From Apis mellifera (Eukaryota > Arthropoda > Insecta > Hymenoptera > Apidae), in the NCBI RefSeq assembly GCF_003254395.2, contig NC_037638.1, positions 14,679,086 through 14,743,085 of the forward strand: a stretch of DNA of 64,000 nucleotides, read 5' to 3'. Below the pieces are notes generated by a model. That model was given only the letters and a program-made list of their open reading frames with translations, was not told the origin of the DNA and did no database searches. This document shows positions 12,291 to 27,200 of this stretch, one piece after another. Made by a program: the position numbers and the translations under genes. Numbering within the stretch: the first letter of the stretch is position 1; each line of letters starts with the position of its first letter.

Positions 12291-15200
12291 CTGAAACACA
12301 AGTTGGTAAATATCAATCCAGGAAAGAGCTGCTCGCTATAACAAAACATCCTCGACACAGATCAATTAAATCGTTATTTTCCATGCTTCACAATACCTTT
12401 AATTAAATTGCGTAACGCGATGATTGTACAAACAAATAGCAAGATTAAATCGACTAACGATCGTTTTCCTCCAAACAATTTTTGAACTAATCGAATTATA
12501 TATCTGTAATAAAAATAAAAAAAAAAAAAAAAGAAGAAGAAGAAGAAAAGAACAAAAGAACTTTTAGAAGAATTTTTGTCGTTTATTATATTAGAAATAT
12601 CTAAGGATAAAAAATTTAATTACAGAAACTTACCGAATTACTGTCACTTTAAACTTATACTTCATACTTTTAAAATAAATTTTTCAAAGTAAATTTAAAA
12701 AATAAAATCAATACAGAAATAAAAAAATCTTTTTATTTATTTTGTGATAAATTGTATAATCAAACTTCGATTTATTGTACAAGAATAATCAATATTCTAT
12801 TGTAAATTTATAAAAATATTTAAAAAATTGATTCAATATACAGATTTTAACGATCTGTATTCTATATGTCTAAACGAGAGAAAAATTATATATAAACATG
12901 GATTGTTTAAAGTTTTATTAAAAAAATTATAACAAAAATATGAAATATGAAAGAAATGATAGCGAATGGTATATAATGTAAAAACAGATCGCTATTTAAA
13001 TAGGAATTGATTGAGATAAATTAATAAATAATAGGTGACTAATCGTTAATAAAATGAAAATCGTTGCTTTATCGTGAAAATATATACGGTGGAAGGAAGT
13101 GATTTTAAACTATTATGTTAATTATTTATTTCTGATGCCATAATTAAAAATTGATTAATATGATAAGTAAATGTTTTTTCTTATGAAGATTTTATGTTTT
13201 TATTTATTATTTTATATATTTAGTAGAAAAAATGTTAAATAAATATTTTAAAGTTTGTTTATTAGACTTATTACAAGTATTTTATATATAAGCTATTTAA
13301 AATTTTAAAATTATGAAATCAGGCATTGAAATAAAAATCAATGTTCGAGACTTTAATTAACTTATATTAATTGACTTAAAAAGTTTTTCTACATATATGT
13401 TTTTTAGAGTCTAAATTTTATATCTAATTATAAGTTTTATTTTAATCTAATCCTAAAATCTATACTTTTCTAAATTTTTACAAATCTAAATTTTTTACAA
13501 AAATTTAAATTTCTATTTTATTGTTAGAAAAACAATTTTTATATTTTGTTTAAATCTATAAATATATAATAATTTATGTTTAATTAGTTGAAATAATTTT
13601 AGTATTTTATTAAAATGTAAAAAAAAGAATTAATATTTCATAACACAAGATATGATATTATTATTTTATTATCACTAAATAATAAATTACTAATAACATA
13701 TTTTTAATTGTTCATATCTATGGTCCACCAACCTATGAGATTAATTTTCCATTTCAAAATATTCAACATATTCATTTTTAAAATAAAAGATTGATAGCAA
13801 CTGAAAATAGAATTCATTACCTTGCAAATTTTATTTTTTATTTTATTTTAACTGGCACGAATAGACTAAAGATAAATATTATTACTAATCTCAGTAACAT
13901 GAATCGTGAGTTACTATTTTGTTTGCATTTTATATTTTTATCTTAATTTTTTACTAAATTTTAAACTACCTATATTTATATATTCATATATAATATAAAA
14001 TATTATTTTTTTTTTATTTAGACTTATAGAATATACCGACAATGTTCGGCCATTAAAATCTGTAATTATCCTGTATACGTGTACGTATGTCGAAAATTTG
14101 TGCTTCTCTGACGTATCGCTGTTATTACGATAGGCATACATATATATATATATATATATATGTACATATGTACATCTATAATATGTACATGTATATGAAC
14201 ATATTACAGATTATGAGTTTACTCCCGCATATTTGAACAACTCAATATTTCATCTATCTGAGAACATTTATCATGCAAATACTTAAATGGATTACCAAAA
14301 GACTAATATGGGAAGTAAATTTTGCGCAACATCGATGCGATCCTAAATAAACGTAAAGTTTTATCCGGAAGTATCAACCACGAAATTCTCTGATTAATCC
14401 TACTCGGACAACCGTGGTGGTATTTGATATTAATATTTGCAGATAAACAATTACATTTCGACCTGATCAACCATCGATTTACCGCTTTTTAAATTTTTTA
14501 AATTTAAACGACAGATCAATTTGAAGCTTAATCTTGCTCTTAAGGAGAAGAAGAAATAAATAATATCGATATCTATCCTCTTGCAAATTTAATTTAAGCA
14601 TATTATTACGCAAAAAAAAAAAAAAAAAAAAAAATGAACGTTGTATCGACATTTGATAAAAACGTTTGCCTTTATTTCAATGACATTCCATTCCGAGATA
14701 TTCCTTTGTGTACAGTTTGTAGTTGTGGCAAACTCATATCTGACCACATCTTCGAAAGGGATTAAATTGAATTTCGCGATCAATAAACCGTTCGTGTAAT
14801 GGCCCAATTATCAAGTTATTGCTCACTCGAGTGCATGGAAGAAAATATATAGATACTTTCTTCTTCTTACGGTAATATTCGTCCTAATTTTTTTCTCTTA
14901 TATTTCGAAAAACACAAGTATCGTTTGGAAATGCAATTGATTAAAGGCAATAATAACACGTTTCATAAATTCAAAAATAAGTATGTAATTAAATTGATAA
15001 GAAAAACGTCGGAGCATGAAACACGGTAATACTCGCTCCTCTTCAAAGTTGTTACATAACAACTCAAGAGATATGTTAGAAATATATAACAAGTTTAATA
15101 CATTGATGTTCCATGATTTATGATTGAAAAATATATATAAAATACAAAGCAGAATACTTTGAAATATTCTTCTAGTAATATTAAAAAGAATTCTCTTGGT

Positions 15201-18200
15201 GGAAATTAAACTGAAATGGAAAGTAAAGTAAAATGACGAATGTAATTTTTTTTTATTATTAATATTAATATTTCTATTATGTTATATGAAGCTAAAATTT
15301 AGTAAAATAAACATCAGATAATAAAAATAGAAAATTAACATAAAATTACGATTTCTTGATTTATATTATAAAAATCTGACTTAAATTAGTGAATGAAAAT
15401 TTAAATAGATCTAAGTTTTGGATGTATTGCAATAAATATTGGCGTTTAATGTTTATTTATGTATTATTTATCCATATAACTTTTACAGAATAAAACGACG
15501 GAGATAATAGTGAATAGACCATCTTATTATAATGATTGATTCACTTTTAATCTCCTATTTCAATCTCTCAGGTCAAATATTTCATACAATACAAAAGATA
15601 TGAAAAAATGAACAGAATTACAGAAGATAGAAAAAAATGTTTTAGACAAAAATAATATCATCATTTATTTCATTTTATAATGCTGCTGAACAAGACTACA
15701 AAGATGAATGTCAAATTAAATTTAACTGAAATCTATTTTTTATTACATATTATTATAGCTGGCATCGAAACGTTTTAAAAACGTTTTAAAACTTTCTCTT
15801 TAAGATACATCTTTTCCAAGATGTGACCTGTTATGATATGAAAAATAAATTTTTTTATAAACTTCAAATTAAAATTTCTGAAATCAATAATTTTTTATAG
15901 AAAACACAGAGATAAGTTGATTAATGCATTCAAAATTATATAATTCCATTATAAAATTGATCTAAATAAAATTGATCTAAAAATTGATCCTACTATTCAA
16001 CCTAGAAAAAAAATTTTTTTGAACTAAACAATTCTTGTTCAAATATTTTTTTAATAATTTTAATCTTTTTTTGAAATATTTTATATATATTAAATATATT
16101 ATATTTTCAATTTCCTTTTAAAAATAATATATTTTTGTTAAAACTTGAAAGATAAATATTATTAATGAAATTATTTTATTTCATTAGAAAATTAAATATT
16201 TCATTAAAAAGCTACTTTTATTTTTCAATAATAACTTACTCCAATGAAGTGATAACTAACTCTATGATGGGATTAATATTTCTATCAACTTCAATCAACC
16301 ACAAATAAATGATAAATTCTTATAAAAATTTAAAAATTTATTAAATATAAGACTTAGAATCTTAAAATAACTCTAAATTAGTCAATAAAAAAAATTACAT
16401 CATTTTCCAGTCATTTTGCAATCACTTGTTATATTTTTTCAAAATTTTTATCCTCCTATTTATTTTCATTTTATCATAATCTCTTATGTTTAAAAATATA
16501 TTTTTAATATGTTTTCAATGATTTCGTAACAGACTCCTAAAAAATAAATATTAAATTTAATAAAAAATTATCTATTTATTTTTAAATAAATAATATTTCC
16601 AGAATATATAAAATTGAAAATTTCACTAAACAGTTGTTTAAATGAATTAAACATTGATTACTTTGAAACTTAATTTGTAGAGAAACATGGAAAGTGAATT
16701 CTGGCATACGACAGGAAATGAAACTAAAGCAATAGACTAATATAAGCCGAAACTAAGGTTATTAATAAAGTTAATTTAAATGTCAAAATTGCATTCAGAA
16801 CGTGAGCAGGATTTCCTATATACGTTGCAAAGAATATCGGTAGGTTACATGTTAATTCATTAATCAAATCTGCACGTGTAGAAATAATGAAAAAAAAAAG
16901 AAAAAAAAAAGAAATACGAAAAGCATAAAAAAAGAGATTCGGTAATATAACAAAATATAATAGGAAATAAAAGAAAGTACTGATGATTGAAAAATGAACC
17001 CGCGATAACCATTTAAAAATGATTGTAAAATGTATTGCATGCATATATAAATATACATACATATGTAATAATTCTGAAATTGAAAATTCTGTTGGCGGAA
17101 AAACAAAGCAGAAGCAAAGTTCTCTTCTTTTATTCCTTTCTCTGATGGATTTTGACTTGAACACCAGTCATCGAAATTTTACTCGTGTACTTAACCCCAC
17201 AAAAGAACAATCCCTCTGATTCCCACCTTGAAAGTACGTACACGATTAAACTTTACCCGACGAATCGAATTTAACTTTCTGCACCGTTGCAGGTAACTAC
17301 TTTTGTTACTTACTCGCTAACAACTTCGTTACACGTTCAACGCCAAAGTACGCTAGAATAGACTGCTGAAAGTTCGGCTCAATGAAAAGACGAGTTAACT
17401 ATCGATTCTATATACGCAATAATTCGACAGCCTCTAACTGTAATTACCGTAAACTTATTCGATAGTCGGTTCTTCGCGAAGATCGGACAATGGCGAACAA
17501 CGGTTCTTTTCCCGCGTAAACACGCCTCGATTCAACGCGGCCCCACGATTTTTCCTTCGCGTTATTATTATTCCTTTCATTGTATCCCCCAAGTAAATTT
17601 CGCAGGCGTTATTTTCGGTGACTTTAGAGAAGAAAGAAAGAAAAAAAAAGAAAGGGAGGAAGAAAGGAGAAAAGAAAGAAGCGAAGAGAGTGAGAGTTAC
17701 GTCACGAGACGTATCCCTAGTTATGTCTTTTTCTCATTAACGCCGCCGCGGCGTCTACCCCTCCTCACCTTCGTGACCTTTCGCTTCTCTTAGTTGCCAT
17801 TGTTCCTTCTTCTTCTACTATTTATGTTTTCTTTTCATTAACGGGCAACTGCCGCAGTTTCGTTATTTCAACTCTGCTCCCCTTTCACGTACTTCATCCA
17901 CTTTAATGATTCTCATTTTCTTTCACTCGTGAACGCTTTATCGTTGAAGTGAAACAAGTAAAAAAAAAGTCAACCGCTCTGTTCTCCGTATATCATATGT
18001 ATATATATATATATATATATAAAATGTATAGCCAATTTAATAATAACAAGAAGAACAGAATATATTACGATCAAATAATTCTTCGATACGATACTTTGTA
18101 AAATTGCGAAAGATTCGATCGAATGTTAAGAAAGAAAGAGAAATTAAGAAACTTAATTTGATTAAGAATTTTAAGAAAGGGAGGAATGTTATAAGAATAG

Positions 18201-21200
18201 CAAATTTGTTGTATATTATATATTAAGCAATTACTGTGAATCTTTATATTTAAATTTTGCTAAGGGATTATTATTTCTAATATCTAGATAGATTATGATG
18301 CAATTTTTTAAACTAATATCAAAAGAAAATGCTTGAATAAAAAGTTATTCAATTCAACAAATTGTAATGACAAGAAAGATTTTATTCAATGATGTATAAG
18401 ATGATATCAAGAATTTAACAAAAGTTCTACATTATGACTATAAAAATATTATTAATTTCATGGAAATATTAATATATGAGTTTTTAAGGCACTAAAAATA
18501 TTCAATTTATCTTATTACAAATTATGAAATTTCATAAAAAAATTTTAATCGGCGAAAATTAGAAATATCTTGGCTTTTTTAAAACAAAATTAAATATTTA
18601 TGATTCAAACGCGTTACAATAATTTATAATTTATTGATAATTTCAATATGAACGGTAAATATATCGTTATTTATTCTGTTAATTTCGAATTATAAGCCAT
18701 ACAAATAACATATTAAAAAATTCAAGGTTATTTGAAAATCACTTAACATCAATTATAATTTTATAAAATCAAAAATATCTTAAAAGGAACAAAGTAAGTT
18801 TGAATTTTTATCGAATAAATATTTTTTTGTAATAAATTTTCGAATTATCGAGAATTTTTCATTTTCTAAAATGAATATTTATTATTATTTTACTCGAAAT
18901 ATTTTCTCGTAAAACTCGCGGAAAGATTTAAAAAGATATCGCTGAATATCCTATATAAGTCGACTAATTCGAAGAATAAGAGGAAAACATATATGCGAGC
19001 TTACCGTAATTCATCTTTGCGGCCAAATTGAGCTTGCACTCGTGTTGGGTAGAATAATCATAAGGACGAGGTTCGTTTGGACACCAAGGCACCGACGGTC
19101 CACAAACGCACTTTCCAGTAGACACGGTATTTCCGTTTTCTCCGGCGGTTCCCTCGGACACTAAGTTGCAACCAGGTTCAGACATTATCTGCCCGTGCGG
19201 ACAATGCCTCCTCCATCTGCCCGGGATCTCTAGAAAGAAAGGATAACCGCAAAACCAAGTTACAATTTTTCTCTTCTCGTCGAAAGTTTACAGGGGATAA
19301 CGAATGGGGTATCAGGTATGAATAAATGGATCGGAATAAGCAACGTGATCGCGTGTCTACCTTTATTTATTACTTTTTCCTTTTGAGCGAGTTGGCTTAC
19401 TCATTGTTATTCCGATATTTTGTATAGGTACATATATATGTATGTGAAAAATTATTGTTGAGTTTTCAATCATATGAATCATTATCAATTGTTCTTTAAA
19501 TTTGAAATTGTATGAAGAAGAATTCTGCTCTCTAGTTTTTTTTCTTTTTTATTAGATATTAAATCTCGAGCTAAAGTCGAAAATTTTAAGAGTATTTTTA
19601 TTATAAATAGAATTTGATAAAAAATCGGAAAATTATTTTTGAAATTTAATGATATGAATTGATAATTTACAAAATGAATGAAAGATTAAATGCATATCTT
19701 TTCATTTAATTTCAATTTTCAACAGTTTGATTTTATAGATAAAAGAATTTGTTCTGTACTGTACTAGTTAATAAATTCTTAATTTTTAAATTTCTTCAAC
19801 ATTCTTATTGTACAACAAACATACATGGAAACATATTTTATATTACATTATATTATAAAACTAGAATATTTTTACTGAATAAATATATAAATATATTATA
19901 ATAAATATTGAATAAATAATATACATAATAAAATAAAATCATTTACTTATAGATAAGAAATAAAAGATCAATTCTAAAATATATAAATTTTTAACAAAGT
20001 GAAAAACAAATATAATGAATATCGAGAATGATACAAAAGAATACACAAATATGATTCCATAGTATATTACAAAAAATTATTATATTCACTTGTCATTTAA
20101 AAAAAAGAAATGTTAATATCTGGCGAAATAAGTGAAAAATAATTGAAATAAGTTAGTATACGATTCCCTTCCAAAAATTAAAAAAATTTGTAAAAGATTT
20201 GTTTCACACAAATAAAGGAATTTTTAAATCGAATATATTACACATTGTTAATATTAATTGATGATATTAATAATAATATATTCGAAAAAAGAATAATTAA
20301 TATTTACGTTGATTATAAAAAATAATTGACCGTTAGAGCATAAGACGAATTCTTGTGAGATACAAGAGAATTGTATCGATGCGATGCGACGTTACACGAG
20401 AAAGTCCATGCAATTACGCGGTTGCCAACATTAGTAAACGGGACAAGTATAATGTATGTCAGATCGGACTAAGGCTTCTATTGTACCCAAGAGAATATAA
20501 TGTGGTTTCCTAACGATACTGCTATATGTTCTAACGACAAATTCAAATTCAATTACAAACACCACGCAAAACTAAATTGCATCCCATCCGAGAATTTAAG
20601 CGAGCAGTTAAAACCTAGTGCAATTTTGAAAAGTAATCGTTACCGATTGAAACATCGCGTCGGTAAAATAGATAGATAGAATTTATAGAATTGGTAACGA
20701 GATAAAGAGAAAAAACGGAGTTATTCGTTAGAAGAAAGGTGATGGTCGAGCTTGCTCGATCGATAAGTTTAATAATCTAGGGTCGAGCGTTCCGGAAATC
20801 GAATTTACCGATCAGTTTACCGATCGACCTTCTATGCTGAACCAAATTCTAAACGCGAATTCATTTCGAGCTAATGGTTTGAATGTGCTTCCGGCTAATT
20901 GGTCGTGGTTCACCGAGTACACACAGGTAGAGCGCTCTACCGAATTGCTGCCAGACATAACGGCATGCGATGCAACGTTCTTGTCTTCTGATCAAGACAA
21001 TAAACAATTTTATGTCAATATAATCGGGAAGTAAATTATCATAGAAAGATAAATGACTTTGAGTTTCCTTTCCTCTCTCTCTCTCTTTTTTCTCTCTTTT
21101 CAAAATAAATCCTTTTTATTAAATATGTTTGTCTTACGTGACAAAACATACATATTATGTGCGCAATTCACATTCAAGATATATCGTTAAGAAATAAAAC

Positions 21201-24200
21201 ATTAAACAAAACTAAGTTAAATGAAGTTATCTTAGCACATAATATATAAATAAGGATTAAGAAACATGCGACTAAAAAAGTTTATATTATTAAAATTTTA
21301 TTTTTAATTTTAAGTTACTTTTATTTTAACTTATAAAACTTATATACAGAGAAAAAAAAGAATCAATTGTCGATAATAAAAACTACATTATATCAATCAT
21401 AGAATTTAAAACTTTTTTTCGATTTGAAAAAAAATTTTATAATATCGAATCAGTGTTAATTGGAATAGTATTAAGTGTCTTATTATAATTTATAATTGCA
21501 CTATGAAAATCTATTTGTAAAACTTTTAATGAAATTAAAAAAGAAACTGCTCATAAAATGATTACTTCGATTTGATATTAAAAAAAATATATTAATTGAA
21601 ACAAAATATATATATATATTTTTTCACACAATAATTAATAATTATTAAGTTAATATGTCTTTATTTCAATTTCTGATGAATTTTTTAAATTTAAAATTAT
21701 CCCCAATTTCAAGAAATAATTATCTTTCAACAATAAACAATAAAATATGTCATTTATTAATTTATTATATTAATATATTACATCAATATTATTAATCTAT
21801 TATATCAATATAATTTATTATAATATGTTTTAATAAAGAATTCGTTCTTTGTCAAATCCAAAAAGGGACTAAGAACATTATTATTATACAAAACAATGTA
21901 TCATGATTTATATCTTTATTGCTCAAAACAGTCCAAAATAAGTTGATATATCAACACCTAAATGTAGTTGTATTTATCTCTATTTATATACATACACAAT
22001 GTGGTAATAGTACAATCATAAAAGGAGTGATTTTACATGAAAAAATAAATTAAAAATATAAAATAAAGATCCTTTTATTTGAAATTTCATTTTCGAGTCA
22101 ATCAAATTTGAAAATTCTTTTTAAACGTACAAATGAAATTAACTAATTCTTCTGATTGAATATAAATAAACTATCAATACATTGCTATTCTACAAATGAA
22201 AATAAAATAACATAGTAGAATAAAATTTTATCTCTTAAAACCTTATTTTCATAAAAATTGAATCTATATAATATATCAAGAAATCGTACAATCGGTTCAT
22301 ATAATATAATATATTAAAAATTTTCAAATTCGAATTTTCTCGAAAACTAATTTTTATATGAAAGAAATTTATTCTATATTTTTTGTTTATTTTCACAGTT
22401 ATTGATAACTCATTCGTAAAATTGGGAAATAACTAATTTCGCTAATGCTTGAAAACTTGATGAAGTTGATTTATTCGAAAACAAAGCTTTAAATGAAAAA
22501 ATTTTATTTTCAATTTATTTTTTTATATAAAATCTTTTCTGCTATTATCCATGAGACATTTTACAATGCAAATATTTATAATATAAATATTTCTATAATA
22601 AATTTAACATGTCTATTTTTATTAAAGATATACTTAATACGATTGCTAAAAAATCAATTTATTAATATAAAACGAGACAGTCCTCCATCGAGTAAAAAAA
22701 ATGCAAAATTTAAACTGAGAAAACAGAGTTTTTATTTACATAGTGTACAAGTTTTTATATTTAAAAGAGATGGTAATTTCAATGATAATTATCACTTCTT
22801 GTATCTATATATAAATATAAATAAAATAGCAATTAAATGAAATTAAAAATAATATTTAAATATGTTATGTTATGTAAAATAATTAAAAATATTAAACATA
22901 ATCATAATATCAAATCAATAATTTTTTAATTAATAAATCAAAATATTTTCTTAATTAACTTTTATAATATGACTTTTAACAAATTATTATTTTTTATAAA
23001 GATTATCGATCTAAATTATTTAATGCAATAAAAGATACATGATTAAATTAAAAAAAAATTCAAGTAATCTTCATAAAATCTTGATAAAAAAAAATGACAG
23101 AAACAAAGAAATGATTATTATACTTGTCTGTTATATAACTTCTCTTTACCAATAGTTTAAGAAATAAATATATAATATATATATTATTTATATTATTACA
23201 TTATATATATATATTTATATTTATATTTATATTATATCAAAATCAACATCACTATTTTCGACATTTTAAATATCATTTATCAATATATTAAACCAGTATG
23301 ATCAAAAAATCAGCGATAAAGTCTTTTCTTGTACTAAATATATCGATAATCCTAATAATTGATTCTTTCATTTTTATTTATCAGACTTAACAGATATTTC
23401 GGTAATAAAAAAATATGCTTGGATCAAAAAAACATCCAAAGACCGTTTTAATATGAATGTAAATGTATAAATCTATTTTACGCTTGACATTCAGCCAGCT
23501 AAATTAAATTTCTGATTTTACATTGTAAAAAGTGGAGAATCGAAAAATATTTTCGTGATGCATGCCAACGGGGGGAAAAAAAAAATGCGCATAAAAATAT
23601 TGTAAAAATTTATTGTTTCAATGCAAACAGAACAAAGAGATTATCTTTAATCAACTTTTTGTTACTACTGGTCGGTATTGCGTGCCCGGCAAAAAATCAA
23701 TAGTTAAATATTTTTCGTTCGTGGAAGCTGACTTTCAAAAAGTGAACATATTCACGGCACGTTGCAATTTCTGCGAAACAGTTGCCACAGAGACAATGAA
23801 ATACGAATTTCTACCAAGTTACCAAGCAGCGGACGAATGTTATGAAAAATAATGGCACCGACCGACATTAATTGTAACTAAATTATATACATATGAAATG
23901 AGATGCGATTCGATAAGTTTGCGCACATTTATCACGACTCGCGAAAGAGAATAATCCATTTACGGAAAACGCAAAATCAGGTGGACTAGTTGAATTTTTT
24001 TTTTTTTTTTTCTTTTTTTTTCCAACTTCATCTACATGGATGATGCAAAAACCGCAACATCAGAATACACCGTCTGGCTTGACAGCTATCTGTTTTCTGA
24101 CTCGACGTGCGCGTCCGTAACAATTAACGAACCGGAAACTAAAACTATGCTTTCTCATTATCTGTCACACGAACGATGATCGATGATCCGAAACAATTAC

Positions 24201-27200
24201 GAGCCTGCGTTCATTTAATCCGACCAAAAGTCGTAATCGAGCAGATTTGCGCTGTAATCTTCGCACTTCGCGAAAATAAATGAATTTACAAAGATTTTTT
24301 TGTATAAAAAATGATAAAATGTTCGATATTCTCTTCGGCGAATTTGCAGAGCAAATATCAATGTTCTTCGTTTAAACATTTGAATTCGCGTCCTAAATTA
24401 AACGAATTATCGCTCGTTCTAAATTAAATTTTCTATTTTCAGAAATAATAACACTAAAATAGAAGGCGCGAATCGAGAAATCCAAGAACGGATCGTTCTC
24501 AAAAATAATAAATTGCCCGTTTTGTATATTAGCTTTGAATCAATTTTTTTTTTTTCTATAATCGTATGAAATATTGTCTGGTATAAATTCAGATGAAAGA
24601 TATCGCGAAATATTTCTGGAATAAATTCATTCGCGAATATATACGTTGCATTATTATAAAAATGGATCAATTTTATGAGAAACTGGTCATCGAATATGAA
24701 AAGATTTTCGTTAAATTATCAAACATATTTCAGAATTTTTATTTTTATTTTCATCGAAAATATCCAAAGAAGTGACTTTTGTTTTTAGTATATCGGAATT
24801 AGTGTATGGAATATTATAGGAAATTTAAGAAATATATCGATCTCTTCATTGACGAATCTTAAATTGAACCATTTAAAAAATAAACTGATAATCACCAAAT
24901 AGTTTTGTGTATTATTAAAGAAATAATTTCGATCTCGAAAAAAAAAGATCGGATATAAGTTTGATCGAAAAAATATCAAGACAAAGGGAAGCTTGTACCG
25001 AATTCTAAATAGAATTGAATACATACAGATACAAAACACATAGATAGAAACACGATACATTTCAAGCAAACGATAGAAACTTCGATAACACGGTAAAAAT
25101 TGCAGTTACACGTTTGCTTTTTTCTCTTGATCGGTATCCTATCAGATTTAAAATCGGAAAATCCATCCGATGCATTCAGGTCATTCGGCGCATCCATCGA
25201 TGTTATAACACGGTGTATCTCTCGCATCAGATCCCCTGTCTTCTATCGATTCACGTAATGTCACGAATTGCACATCACTCAGCCAAGCACCGTGCCGCAC
25301 CGGTTTGATATCCCGGAGCGTACGCGGACGCAATGACACATTCGCGCTCACTCACACCAACCTTACAGTCTGGAATGTAATCGCGCAGCTTGGTGAGGTC
25401 CCAGTGGCTCACGTGAAATAAAGCAAGTAATCGATTGCAGTCGTACACAAACCGACGGACTGCCTATAGACCTCGCAGGATATACAACGAATCCTTGGCT
25501 TAACTACTCTATCCCCCTATCCCGTATACACACGTGAAACCGAAATATATTTGTGCCCGCTTCCTACCGAATCTCTCGCGCCACAATATCTCTTTTCTCT
25601 TTTATTATCCTACGGTTACGTATTCTTTCGTGTCATTGATTTGGAAACAATTTAACGATCCATTTTACTAATTCTTTAAAAGGTAAATTTAAGATAAAAC
25701 TTGTGAATACAATTTTTATATTTAATGAATAGATTTTATCAATTTATTGTATTTATTTATATTTAATTACGCTTTAACATGTAATATTCTTTTCTTAAAT
25801 GAAATTCTTGTTTTTTTTTTTATATCACAAAAATAATTCGTTCGCTTCCATTCTCCCTTCGAGCTTATTATATAATTTGAAACATGCAATGTGATATTTT
25901 ATATTTTCTCAAGATAATCGAAAAGTGAAATATAGTATTATCCAATTATTATTTATTATCGGTATTATGTTCGGTCATAATTTCGATTGAAAATTTCAAT
26001 TTTTGGATATCTCGTACAAAAATCTTGCAATTATTTGTTATACATTCTTTTTTTATATAAATTCACAATGGAAGTGAGATTTCTTGAGCCACTACTGTTT
26101 TTAGCTTACGTTTTCATATAAGTAAATACATATATCGATCTGGTCAGCTTTTGAATCAACAATTGCCAACTGTGAAACGTACGGAGCAAAGTTACTCACA
26201 ATGCTTTTTCTCCGCATCGGAATCGCAATCCGGTCACGTACGTTTCTTAATCTCGACACCGCTTACTTTCCTCTCAGCTATACTTTCAAACGTCCCGTTA
26301 ACGATACGATTGTCTTGATCGAACGTAAAAACAGCAAAAGCGAACAGAAAATCAATTGATTGAATGTAAAAGGCAATGATTTCCCAACTTTTAACAATTA
26401 CCACTATTACCACATAATTGAATCTATTTTTGAAACAACTTTTTCATCATGTTTTTTACTCCAATTTAAATTTACGAATTCAAGAGATAGAATTCAGATT
26501 TAGATAATTATTTAGTTACTTTAATAACGTTTTGTTTCTCCAATTTTTATTAAAATAAAGTTTCGATCAGGAAAGTTTAAAAAAAAAATTTCATGTTTTT
26601 ATCTATTTTCATAAAATAAGGAAAAAACGTACACGTTTAATTTTTACGATTTATACCAAACATTTTAAAAGAATTAAATGTCCAAAACGTAATATGAAAA
26701 TGCTAGCAATAGAATATAATTAGATTTGGATTTTACTTGAATTTATAATCATTTATTTTAGTTGATGCTAATTATTTGATGAAATCAACATTAGAATCGA
26801 ATAAAATATTTCAGATATTTTTTTCAAGCCTATTTTGTGATAAATTAAAATTTTTAAATAAAAATGATATTATAAAAATTGGAATATATCGTTAAATTAC
26901 AGATTTACCAAAATTTAAAAATATTTTATCAATAAAAAACGCTAAAGTTTATAGTAAATCTCGTTAATAATTAGCTTTTCGCATGAACAACGCGAATCGC
27001 GCGATCCGTTAAATGCAAATTGCGACGCGGATCGGCACACAAGTGGCGATAGTATCTCGTGAACGAAATGTGTCGTTCTTTAACCACGTAAATGGAAGCG
27101 GCGTTTTTCGGACGCAGTTGTCGTACGGTTAGCAATTTTCCGCGTTTCAAAGTGGGCCGAAAAAAATACGAGGGACGAGACACAAAATCCGAGTTGTAAA

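Larger units (their letters stand above)
12291..19004 (-). other. Intron between exons 3 and 4 of the CRIM1-like gene
   Basis: 6.7 kb, bounded by GTAAGC and TTTCAG on the minus strand. It contains one copy of a dispersed repeat (about 13,140-13,725), an AT microsatellite near 14,138-14,160, poly(A)/poly(T) runs, and a GC-richer island at 17,220-17,960. The rest is unremarkable AT-rich sequence. Confidence 0.6.

Noticed and set aside
16724..17164. 146-codon minus-strand open frame
   Set aside because: Low-complexity F/L/I-rich translation from AT-rich DNA, with open frames on the other strand and no motif.
23613..23852. 79-codon plus-strand frame with several cysteines
   Set aside because: No signal peptide, no recognisable cysteine pattern and no splice or promoter evidence.
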